Part shown: positions 54,718-62,445 of the stretch, one piece after another | Numbering within the stretch: position 1 is the stretch's first letter | Layout of the letters: each line of letters starts with the position of its first letter | Source: Phycisphaerales bacterium UBA1845 | GTDB taxonomy: Bacteria > Planctomycetota > Phycisphaerae > UBA1845 | DNA: 64,000 bases | Direction of reading: 5' to 3' | Assembly (NCBI GenBank): GCA_002338715.1 | Contig: DDIR01000050.1 | Coordinates: 38,100 to 102,099 of the forward strand | The notes under the pieces: model-generated | The model's input: only the letters and a program-made list of their open reading frames with translations | The model's database searches: none | Told to the model about the DNA's origin: nothing | Program-made: the position numbers and the translations under genes

Positions 54718-56568
54718 TTGGCATCGACTTACGACGTCATTGTGATTGGTGGCGGGCATGCGGGTACGGAAGCGGCTTGGGCGGCTGCCCGCATGGGCGC
54801 TTCCGTTGCGCTCGTGACGATGCAGCGCGAGGCCATCGGCCGCATGTCGTGCAACCCCGCGATCGGTGGCATCGGCAAGGGGCAGATGGTTCGCGAAGTC
54901 GATGCGCTCGGCGGGATCATGGGGCGGGCGATCGATCAAGCCGGCATCCATTTTCGCATGCTCAATCAGAGCAAGGGGCCGGCTGTCTGGGCGCCGCGCG
55001 CCCAAGCCGATCGAAAGCTTTACGCCCAAGCCGTCCAAAGCATCCTCACCGAAGCCGCCAATCTTGAAATCGTTGAAGGCTTGGTCGACGAGATCGAAAC
55101 GGTCGACACACCCTCGCATAACGGTGATGCCGCCAAAATGGTTTCGGGCGTGGTGCTTGCGGATGGCCGCAGACTCGTGGCGTCCGCTGTCATCGTGACG
55201 ACCGGAACGTTCATGCGCGGGTTGATGCACTGCGGTGAACGCCAGGAAGCCGGCGGTCGCGTCGGTGAAGCCGCCGCCATGGGGATCAGCGCGAACCTCT
55301 CCGCGCTCGGTTTCGAGTTGATGCGACTCAAGACCGGAACGCCGCCGCGGGTGCATCGTGACAGCCTCGATTACGACAAACTCGAACGTCAGGACGGTGA
55401 CGAAACGCCCGTCCCGTTTTCGTTCGTCAACGATTCAATCGGTCAGCCGTCGGTACCCTGCTGGATCACTTATACAAACAGCGAGACACACGGGCATATC
55501 CACGCCAACCTGCACCGGGCGCCGATGTACATGGGGCAGATCGAATCGACCGGGCCCAGGTATTGCCCGAGCATCGAAGACAAGGTCGTTCGCTTTTCAG
55601 ACAAGCCGCGTCACCAGCTGTTTCTCGAACCCGAGGGGTACGACAACGAGCGGATTTACTGCAACGGGATCAGCACATCGTTGCCCGAAGACGTTCAGCG
55701 ATCGATGCTTGCGACGATTCCGGGCATGGAAAACGCCGAGATTCTGCAGTTGGGCTACGCGGTGGAATACGACTTCATCCCCACGTGGCAGACGCGGGTG
55801 TCGCTGGAGAGCAAGCGGGTTGGCGGATTGTTCTTCGCCGGGCAGATCAACGGGACCAGCGGGTATGAGGAGGCGGCTGGTCAGGGTCTGGTCGCGGGCG
55901 TGAATGCCGTGCAGATGCTGCGCGAAGATGAGCCGTTGGTCTTGCGTCGCGATCAGGCGTACATCGGCGTGATGATTGACGATCTCATCACCAAGCCGCC
56001 CATCGAACCGTACCGCATGTTTACGTCGCGGGCTGAGTATCGACTGTCGCTGCGCAGCGACAATGCCGACCAGCGTTTGACGCCGATCGGTCGCTCGCTG
56101 GGGTTGGTCGATGACGCGCGCTGGAATCGTTTCGAGCAGAAGCTAAGCGATATTCAAGCGTTGAAGCGCGTGACCAGCGCACTTCCGCACGCCGGTGGTA
56201 AGCTGGGTGATTTCCTGAAGCGCCCAGAGACAACGCTTGATGATTTTGCAAACGCCCTAAATTCACATTCATCGAATGGTTGTTCCGAATTCGCGCGCAC
56301 TGTTCTCGAACAGGTGTTGGTTGATGCGCGTTATGCTGGGTATGTTGCGCGACAAGATAGGCAGGTCGCAAGATTTCGGAAAATGGAGTCGATGAAAATA
56401 CCCCCACATGCCGATTATGCCAAAATGACCGAGTTGCGAGCCGAGGCGCGGCAAAATCTCGCAGCGGTCGAACCGACAACGTTGGGCCAGGCTGGTCGGA
56501 TCTCAGGCATCACGCCGGCGGACATCATGGTGCTCACCGTGTGCCTCCGTCGTCAAAAGTCGATCTGA
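54718..56568 (+). CDS. mnmG: tRNA uridine-5-carboxymethylaminomethyl(34) synthesis enzyme MnmG
   Basis: A 616-residue FAD enzyme that, with MnmE, installs the cmnm5 modification on wobble uridines. It starts at TTG 54718, the only start matching the family N-terminus [155 protein letters not shown] and [24 protein letters not shown] are all family signatures. Length is usual (E. coli 629). mnmE is not in the window. Confidence 0.96.
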   Translation: MASTYDVIVIGGGHAGTEAAWAAARMGASVALVTMQREAIGRMSCNPAIGGIGKGQMVREVDALGGIMGRAIDQAGIHFRMLNQSKGPAVWAPRAQADRKLYAQAVQSILTEAANLEIVEGLVDEIETVDTPSHNGDAAKMVSGVVLADGRRLVASAVIVTTGTFMRGLMHCGERQEAGGRVGEAAAMGISANLSALGFELMRLKTGTPPRVHRDSLDYDKLERQDGDETPVPFSFVNDSIGQPSVPCWITYTNSETHGHIHANLHRAPMYMGQIESTGPRYCPSIEDKVVRFSDKPRHQLFLEPEGYDNERIYCNGISTSLPEDVQRSMLATIPGMENAEILQLGYAVEYDFIPTWQTRVSLESKRVGGLFFAGQINGTSGYEEAAGQGLVAGVNAVQMLREDEPLVLRRDQAYIGVMIDDLITKPPIEPYRMFTSRAEYRLSLRSDNADQRLTPIGRSLGLVDDARWNRFEQKLSDIQALKRVTSALPHAGGKLGDFLKRPETTLDDFANALNSHSSNGCSEFARTVLEQVLVDARYAGYVARQDRQVARFRKMESMKIPPHADYAKMTELRAEARQNLAAVEPTTLGQAGRISGITPADIMVLTVCLRRQKSI

Positions 56569-56762
56569 GCCAAACAGTTGCGCGTTTTCCGTCCCTGTGA
56601 TTTGCGGGAGACTCGCACTGATCCGCCACCGGTTCAATTCTCGTTGTTGGCAAAAACGTTGACCACAGACTACAGGGGATGTACGTTATGGCGAGTATAG
56701 GTGCTCTAGGTAGGGTCGAATCCCCAGCACGTCCGACGAAGGCGTCGCATGGAGGCTCTCGA

Positions 56763-57329
56763 ATGCTGAAAAGCGTATACACAACTGGCGAAGTTGCCCA
56801 GATTTGCAAGGTTAGCCAACAGACCGTGATTCGCTGCTTTGACAGCGGACGGTTGAAAGGCTTTCGCGTGCCCGGTTCGCGCTTCCGTCGAATCCCGCGC
56901 GACAACCTCATCGACTTCATGAAAGAAAACAAGATCCCGTTGGATCAACTCGCGACCGGCCGCAAGCGCGTGCTGGTGGTGGACGACGATCAGGACATCG
57001 TCGATATGCTCAGCGAGATTCTTTCGCGCGACGGTCGCTTTGAAGTGAAGACCGCGACCACCGGTTACGATGCGGGCATGCTCACGCACTCGTTCCATCC
57101 GGACGTGATGCTGCTCGACTACAAGTTGCCCGACATCAATGGCAACATCGTCTGCAGAACGGTTCGATCGAAACCCGAATTCGAAAACATGCGGGTGATC
57201 ATTATCAGCGGTGTCGCCGACCCGGCTGAGATCGAAGAGTTGCGGGCTGCCGGTGCGGATGAATTCATCAAGAAACCGTTTGAGATCGAGCACGTGATCG
57301 ACACGATGGTTGAGATGCTGCGTCTTTAG
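56763..57329 (+). CDS. Response regulator with N-terminal excisionase-type HTH and C-terminal receiver
   Basis: A 188-residue protein from the ATG at 56763, which has ggagg upstream; an open extension to 56679 is rejected. Residues 5-57 (VYTTGEVAQICKVSQQTVIRCFDSGRLKGFRVPGSRFRRIPRDNLIDFM) are a MerR/excisionase-type winged HTH. Residues 66-188 are a CheY-like receiver with the acidic triad D74-D76, phospho-acceptor D119 in LLDYKLPDINGN, S149 in IISG and K170/K171 in IKKPF. The DNA-binding domain thus precedes the receiver, opposite to OmpR/NarL regulators. The histidine kinase encoded 145 bp downstream is the likely cognate partner. Confidence 0.9.
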   Translation: MLKSVYTTGEVAQICKVSQQTVIRCFDSGRLKGFRVPGSRFRRIPRDNLIDFMKENKIPLDQLATGRKRVLVVDDDQDIVDMLSEILSRDGRFEVKTATTGYDAGMLTHSFHPDVMLLDYKLPDINGNIVCRTVRSKPEFENMRVIIISGVADPAEIEELRAAGADEFIKKPFEIEHVIDTMVEMLRL

Positions 57330-57473
57330 ATCGGTGTGTCGTTTACATTGAATGTCGCGGTGGCATAAGCGATTGCGGCATGATTATCGGAATGTTGATT
57401 GACGGGGTGCCCCCATGTTTGTGGTGCAGGTTGCCCCGTCACTTCATAACGCATTTGTTGATTGGTCGTTCCC

Positions 57474-59702
57474 ATGCGTGCGGTAACTCATTCGGATTCG
57501 CCGCCGCAATCACATCAACACAATCCCTCACCATCGGGTTCGCTTCACCCGCGCCGGGCGACGCACGACCTCTTCAAGAGATCATTCGACCCCAGTTCGC
57601 CGTTGGCCGAACGTCTCGATGCATTGATCGATGCATTTGAGGCGCGAATCTCACACTGCTCGGACGACTTGCGTTCGACCTTGAACCGAGCGTTTGAACT
57701 GGATGACGATTCCCGAACCGAATTGACCCACGATGCCGCGAGTGATCGAAAGCGGATCGTCAGCCGACTGGCGGTTATCGTTCAGCGCCTGAAGGTCATG
57801 TTTGATGTCGTTTCGTCGGATTCACCGAGCCCCAAACGCATTGATGCCATCTGGAATCAGACGCTGCAGTTGGCTGGCTCGGCTGCGGCGATCGCGATGG
57901 ATACTCGGGGCGTTGACCCGGTCCAGGCGTTTGCATGCGGAGCGGTTTGCAATCTGGGGCAACTTGTCTTGACGGTTCAGTTCCCCAAAGCCGTCGAGCG
58001 GGTCGAACGGGCGCTGCGAAGTGGTGAGCCCAATGCGCTGGAGGTCGAAGCGCGCATCTGCGGTGTGGATCGTGTCGCCATCGGTGCGCACCTGCTTTCA
58101 CGGTGGAAACTGCCCGAAGCGTTGCAGGCGGCGGGCCGGGCGTTCGGACGGTCGACGGATGAATTTGCCGACGATTTCGACGATTCGCGACACCTTTCGA
58201 TCTTGCGCGACGCAAGCGCGTTGGCCACGAAGAAATCCGATCAGCGTCGCCAAGCCGACCAACTTATCGCTGACATTCAAAAAGAGCTGCTTCGGCTGAT
58301 GCGCCCGTCGGCAAACGATTCGAACGACCGTCGGGCACCGAGGCAATTGCAACACGCAGCACATGCATCCGCAGAGGCGGGTGCGATTTCGATGGTTCAT
58401 TTGAATCGATTCATGCAGCAGGCAGCCGAACTTCCAGGACGTGCGACAGGCGTCGATGGACTTTGCAGTGAAACGGCGCGTATCGTCCATGACCTCCTCG
58501 GCGTGTCGCGCATGGTTGTATTCGCCCACGTCGGGTCGCGGGAGTTTCGCACGTGTGCGTTCGAGGCGACATCGCCAGTTGCAGACCCTGTCGTCCATAG
58601 CGGCGGGGCCATGGTGCGGACACCGGTGACCGGTTACGCGAGGCATTCGATCGCCAATGATCATTCGCTGCGGATTCAAAACGCGGTTTCCACCGAATAC
58701 GCGGAGTTATCGGATCGATTCATTCGATTGCTTGGACCGGGTGCGATCGAATGTCTGGCCCTTGAATGCGGGACGAGTCAGCCGGGGGGAATCCTGTTTT
58801 CAGCCGACGACGACGGTTGGCGATGGAAGCGATTGGATTCGGCATCGTTGCGATCGTTATCGCTAATGCTGGGAACGGTGTTTGAATCGATGCTCACGAA
58901 GCGCAGGCTTCAATTGCAGGCGGATTCGCGCGACGACGCGTTGCATGCGCAATCGTTGGAGCGTCGAGCGTTGGTTCAGGCGGAATTGATCAGCCGAGTT
59001 GCCCAGATGGCCGCAGGGGCTGCCCACGAACTGAATAATCCCCTCGCGATCGTGACTGGCAGGGCGCAGATGTTGCAAAGCGACCCCAAAAACGAGGCCA
59101 TCAAATCGGATCTTCAATTAATCGCAGCGCAGGCCCGTCGTGCGGGTGACATGGTGTCGGAGTTGATGGACTACGCCAGACCCGCCACCCCGCAACCAAC
59201 GCGGATCTGGCTAAGCGATTGGGCCAATCGCCTTCGGCAGCGCTGGTATCGTCGATGCGCGTTGGACGCCGATCAGATTCAGATTCATTTGCAGTGTGAT
59301 GACCTGGTTGTGTTTGCTGACGAACGACAACTTGATGCGTTGGCGGACGAGATCATGGCCAACGCTGTTGAAGCACTTCGCCAGAAAAACGGACCTTGCG
59401 CTACCAAATCCGGGGAATTGCCGAACATACAAATTAACTCACCTTCGACCCCATCCGATGACACGATCGTCGTGGCGATTAGCGACAACGGACGGGGCAT
59501 GCCCGAAAGCGTGCGAAAACACGCAGTGGATCCGTTCTTCTCGCATCGGGAGGCTGGACGTCGACAGGGGTTGGGATTGTCGCGTGCCGCACGATACGTC
59601 GAGATCAACGGAGGGCGACTCTGGATCGAGTCCGCGGTGGGCGAAGGAACGACAATCAGGTTCACTTTGCCTTCTTACACACCGCAGCCGTTCGATCCAT
59701 AA
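57474..59702 (+). CDS. Sensor histidine kinase with N-terminal HDOD-like domain
   Basis: A 742-residue cytoplasmic kinase from the ATG at 57474; a TTG at 57462 is also open. Residues 30-290 are helical with an HDOD-like core (IDAIWNQTLQLAGSAAAIAMDTRGVDPVQAFACGAVCNLGQLVLTVQFP, VDRVAIGAHLLSRWKLPEALQAAGRAFG). A GAF-like domain spans about 320-480. The HisKA box has His518 in AAGAAHELNNPLAIVTGRAQML. The ATPase has the N-box ADEIMANAVEAL, G1 ISDNGRGMPESV, F-box DPFFSHRE and G2 GLGLSRAARYVEINGGRLWIESAVGEGTTIRFTLP. No TM segment is seen. It sits between two receiver genes and should drive one or both. Confidence 0.87.
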   Translation: MRAVTHSDSPPQSHQHNPSPSGSLHPRRATHDLFKRSFDPSSPLAERLDALIDAFEARISHCSDDLRSTLNRAFELDDDSRTELTHDAASDRKRIVSRLAVIVQRLKVMFDVVSSDSPSPKRIDAIWNQTLQLAGSAAAIAMDTRGVDPVQAFACGAVCNLGQLVLTVQFPKAVERVERALRSGEPNALEVEARICGVDRVAIGAHLLSRWKLPEALQAAGRAFGRSTDEFADDFDDSRHLSILRDASALATKKSDQRRQADQLIADIQKELLRLMRPSANDSNDRRAPRQLQHAAHASAEAGAISMVHLNRFMQQAAELPGRATGVDGLCSETARIVHDLLGVSRMVVFAHVGSREFRTCAFEATSPVADPVVHSGGAMVRTPVTGYARHSIANDHSLRIQNAVSTEYAELSDRFIRLLGPGAIECLALECGTSQPGGILFSADDDGWRWKRLDSASLRSLSLMLGTVFESMLTKRRLQLQADSRDDALHAQSLERRALVQAELISRVAQMAAGAAHELNNPLAIVTGRAQMLQSDPKNEAIKSDLQLIAAQARRAGDMVSELMDYARPATPQPTRIWLSDWANRLRQRWYRRCALDADQIQIHLQCDDLVVFADERQLDALADEIMANAVEALRQKNGPCATKSGELPNIQINSPSTPSDDTIVVAISDNGRGMPESVRKHAVDPFFSHREAGRRQGLGLSRAARYVEINGGRLWIESAVGEGTTIRFTLPSYTPQPFDP

Positions 59703-59756
59703 CCGTCCCACACGCGATCGCCACCTGCATTGGCAACTAAGTTTTTTCGATCCCGC

Positions 59757-60353
59757 ATGGCGCGACGCTGCGCTGTAAGGGATCAGTGGGGCGAAGGCGT
59801 GGACTCTGCGATTCCGCAAAAAATTCTGTTGGTCGAAAGCAATCCCCGGGCGATCGAGACGTTGATCGACGCGTTCGTGGGGCGATTCAATTGCAACATC
59901 ACCTGCGTGGCGACGGCAGAGGACGCCCTCGATGTCGATATGCTCGAACCGCACAGCATTGTTGTCGCAGACACCGAGTTGGAAGGGATGGATGCGCTGA
60001 CGATGGCGATGCGGCTGACGGAGTTGAATCCACGGCCCATCATCATGCTTGACAGCAATCCAACGGTCGCCAACGTGGTTGAAGCGATGCGGGCGGGGGT
60101 GATCGATTACTTCGCCAAACCGGTGGACATCGACGTGCTGCTTGAGTCGATGGATCATGCATTGGCCGACTACCAGGCCTATCGCGAGTTGGCCAACCGT
60201 CATCAAAAGATGCGCGGGCTTGTGCGTCGGGTGATTCGTGAACGGCGCGAGTTGAATCAGCGCGTTGAGTTGATCTGCAAGGATCTCGTCGGGGCGCACA
60301 AGCGACTTGTCATGCGGGTCCTCGAAGGGGCAGATGGCGTTGAAGTTGCGTGA
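59757..60353 (+). CDS. Receiver-domain protein with C-terminal helical extension
   Basis: About 198 residues from the ATG at 59757. In-frame alternatives are a TTG at 59730 and a GTG at 59799, and none has a convincing ribosome site. The receiver starts near residue 20 (QKILLVESNPRAIETLIDAF). The acidic pocket is reduced to E27-S28 instead of DD. The acceptor would be D72 in VVADTELEGMD, and K in YFAKPVD is present. Residues 135-198 are a basic helical extension (ALADYQAYRELANRHQKMRGLVRRVIRERRELNQRVELICKDLVGAHKRL), not a known output domain. The atypical pocket may mean weak or no phosphorylation. It follows the histidine kinase by 55 bp. Confidence 0.82.
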   Translation: MARRCAVRDQWGEGVDSAIPQKILLVESNPRAIETLIDAFVGRFNCNITCVATAEDALDVDMLEPHSIVVADTELEGMDALTMAMRLTELNPRPIIMLDSNPTVANVVEAMRAGVIDYFAKPVDIDVLLESMDHALADYQAYRELANRHQKMRGLVRRVIRERRELNQRVELICKDLVGAHKRLVMRVLEGADGVEVA

Positions 60354-60395
60354 GGCGCATTTACGACAGGTTGTCCCCGATCAGTCGCAACCCAA

Positions 60396-61262
60396 TCACT
60401 TGAAAATCCAGGGATAGAGGCGCTCCAACCCGATGACGCCGGCGTTGTATGTCCCGTGGAGGATGATCGCGGTCACGAGCGAGGGGAAGAGGTCGGCGAT
60501 CCGCGGTTGCCGGAATTCACTCATCGCCCGGGTCCAGATTCGCCCCAAGCCCAAAGCTACGATTGTGGTGCAACCGACGTGCAGGGCAACACACACGGTC
60601 CAGCGAAACAGGATGATCGTGTCGCTCGGGTTGCGCAGGTATACGAAGATGTACAGGACGTTTTCCAATGCGGCGAAAATAAACGCCGCACCGATGGCCG
60701 CGAAATAGACCTGCGTGCTGCGCTTGAACAGATACGGTTTGACTTCGACGATGTAGGATGCTGCGGCGACTTTCATCGTCTCTTCGACCAGCGGTCCAAA
60801 CACGATGATGAGGAGCGGTAGACTCGCTCCCATGAAGCCGCCTGGACTCGTCCCCAGCGCCGAACTGATGACCGCAAACAGACCGCCCACCATTGCGCAC
60901 GCCAATGCAATCGCGATTCCGGTTCCCGGTTTTGTTTCTTGTTGCTTTTGAACAAGCCACGATTCGTAGCTGTTGGCGCCCAGAGGGGGCGGACGATACC
61001 AATTGCGTTTACCGCACTCCCGGCAGGGCGTTTCCAGCGGCATGCCCCGGAGATTAGCGCCGCAATAATCGCAGGACCAATCTCGATCGAGGACTTCTCC
61101 TTGCCGCCCCGGAAAAATATCCGGCTCATCGAAAATGCTTTGGCCTGTTTCGTAGGTTTTTTCAGTGCGACGCTGTGGCCGCCGGGTTGGCTCGGTATTG
61201 CCTTGTGGGGTAACCGGCGAAACGGGATCGGCTGGCTCGTTGGATTGACCTGATTCGGACAT
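60396..61262 (-). CDS. PrsW-like intramembrane metalloprotease with zinc-ribbon N-terminus
   Basis: A 288-residue membrane protein. The cytoplasmic N-terminus holds a zinc ribbon (C64, C67, C80, C83 in CDYCGANLRGMPLETPCRECGK). From about residue 114 there are several TM segments. The glutamyl-protease motif EETMK (E160, E161), ALENVLY (E200, N201), a His in TVCVALHVGC (H228) and a later His in AIILHGTYNAG are the expected catalytic set of the PrsW/CAAX-protease superfamily. B. subtilis PrsW starts regulated proteolysis of an anti-sigma factor, so a role in signalling is possible. Two YbjQ-type genes lie upstream on the same strand. The zinc ribbon is an addition to the usual family. Confidence 0.85.
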   Translation of the reverse strand: MSESGQSNEPADPVSPVTPQGNTEPTRRPQRRTEKTYETGQSIFDEPDIFPGRQGEVLDRDWSCDYCGANLRGMPLETPCRECGKRNWYRPPPLGANSYESWLVQKQQETKPGTGIAIALACAMVGGLFAVISSALGTSPGGFMGASLPLLIIVFGPLVEETMKVAAASYIVEVKPYLFKRSTQVYFAAIGAAFIFAALENVLYIFVYLRNPSDTIILFRWTVCVALHVGCTTIVALGLGRIWTRAMSEFRQPRIADLFPSLVTAIILHGTYNAGVIGLERLYPWIFK

Positions 61263-61271
61263 GGGTGTCGA

Positions 61272-61733
61272 TCATCTGATGATCGCCGTGCCCGAAGCAA
61301 AAACTTCGACGCTGGCGGCTTTGTTCTTGCTGGTGGCGCTGAGGATATTGGATGTGTCGAAGCGAATGTTCCAGATTTCGGTGGCACCCACCTGTCGTGC
61401 TTCTTCCAACATGCGGAGCGTCGCCTCGCGCCGCGCGCGATTCATGAGCGTTTCGTAACTGCGCATTTCACCTCCGATGATTCGACGAAGGGCGGCTGCG
61501 AATGTCTTGAAATAATCGGTTGCGATCACAGCCCCGCCAGAGACGAAGGTTGCACCGCGCACACTTTGGGGATCGGGGCCGATCTTCAGATTGGTGACAA
61601 TCATGTCGGTGTTGTCAGCTTCGCGCCGCGCGAGAGACGCGAGATGGCTGCGCTCGCGCCATCGACCGATGCCAAATCCAAGGGCAAGCGGCAACAGGAT
61701 TCCAATCACCGTGATGATGAGCTCTTCGGACAT
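61272..61733 (-). CDS. YbjQ family protein with N-terminal TM segment
   Basis: A 153-residue protein. An N-terminal TM segment (LIITVIGILLPLALGFGIG) anchors a YbjQ/UPF0145 domain (DMIVTNLKIGPDPQSVRGATFVSGGAVIATDYFKTFAAALRRIIGGEMRSYETLMNRARREATLRMLEEARQVGATEIWNIRFDTSNI, ending VEVFASGTAI). YbjQ domains form pentameric rings in structures of the family and have been called heavy-metal binding, but their function is unsettled. The membrane anchor is less common than the free domain. It follows the second YbjQ gene by 11 bp and precedes the PrsW-like gene by 9 bp, so all three form an operon. Confidence 0.85.
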   Translation of the reverse strand: MSEELIITVIGILLPLALGFGIGRWRERSHLASLARREADNTDMIVTNLKIGPDPQSVRGATFVSGGAVIATDYFKTFAAALRRIIGGEMRSYETLMNRARREATLRMLEEARQVGATEIWNIRFDTSNILSATSKNKAASVEVFASGTAIIR

Positions 61734-61744
61734 GGCGGCAGCTC

Positions 61745-62059
61745 CTAATCGATGACAACGGCTGTCCCATAGGCGTAGAGCTCCGCCGCCCCCTGGGTCA
61801 CGGCGCTGGTGGTGAATCGCACGTTGACGACGGCATTGGCGCCGAGTTGGTCGGCTTGGGAGAGCATTCGTTCGATGGCCTGCCGCCGGGCTTCGGTCAG
61901 AAGCTCGGTATAACCCTTCAATTCACCACCCACCAGATTCTTGAGGCTGGCAGCGATATCGCGTCCGACGTGCTTGGCCCGAATCGTATTCCCTTGGACG
62001 AGGCCTCTGACCTCGAGGATATTGTGTCCGGGAATGGTCTCAGTGTTGACGACGATCAT
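61745..62059 (-). CDS. YbjQ/UPF0145 family protein
   Basis: A 104-residue protein of the normal family length. IVVNTETIPGHNILEVRGLVQGNTIRAKHVGRDIAASLKNLVGGELKGYTELLTEARRQAIERMLSQADQLGANAVVNVRFTTSAVTQGAAELYAYGTAVVI follows the YbjQ pattern closely. It is soluble and cytoplasmic, and first in a run of two YbjQ genes and a PrsW-like protease. A hetero-ring with the membrane-anchored paralogue next to it is conceivable but is only inference. Confidence 0.9.
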   Translation of the reverse strand: MIVVNTETIPGHNILEVRGLVQGNTIRAKHVGRDIAASLKNLVGGELKGYTELLTEARRQAIERMLSQADQLGANAVVNVRFTTSAVTQGAAELYAYGTAVVID

Positions 62060-62445
62060 GTCTGGATGCCATTTCGCAAGGATTTTGAAAGTTGCAAAAG
62101 CTGCAAAACCGGATGTTGATTTGCACGCTGGGCCTTGTCAATGGTCGATTTCGGAACTTCAGTCCTGTGGTCGCTCACCCAGTCTTGGACGGTGAGAGCG
62201 AATCGCCCGGTCCTGCGACCGCCGAACGTCGGGATTTCGTGGGCAAATCAGGCCTGCAAGCTGCATCGAGGCCGCCCGCATCGTTGACAATTCTGCGGGC
62301 GGTTCTAGGATGCCCGATTGATCCACTAGGGCAGGCGGACCTGGCAAGCCAACCCCTCGGCGCGAAGGGTGGGCGGGCGACGTATTCTGGTCCAGATTCT
62401 GTGGATTCAGGTTCTTAACTAGTTTATTGAACAAGGATTGCGACT
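62060..62445. other. Divergent intergenic region
   Basis: About 385 bp between the YbjQ genes (minus) and the multiheme cytochrome gene (plus), with no credible protein gene. It holds a 9-bp inverted repeat ccgcccgca/tgcgggcgg (62272-62302) that spans the -35 box of a good plus-strand promoter. Confidence 0.55.
62284..62311 (+). promoter_or_regulatory. Putative sigma-70-type promoter of multiheme cytochrome gene
   Basis: A perfect ttgaca (62284-62289) and taggat (62306-62311) are separated by 16 bp. The pair lies inside or beside a 9-bp inverted repeat that could be an operator. The leader to the TTG start would be about 130 nt. Confidence 0.5.

Noticed and set aside
54718..56568. mnmG as a marker of the replication origin
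   Set aside because: mnmG (gidA) flanks oriC in some bacteria, but neither rsmG, parA/parB nor DnaA boxes are found beside it here.
62159..62434. 91-codon minus-strand frame upstream of the cytochrome gene
   Set aside because: It covers the probable promoter and has low-complexity Pro/Arg-rich composition.
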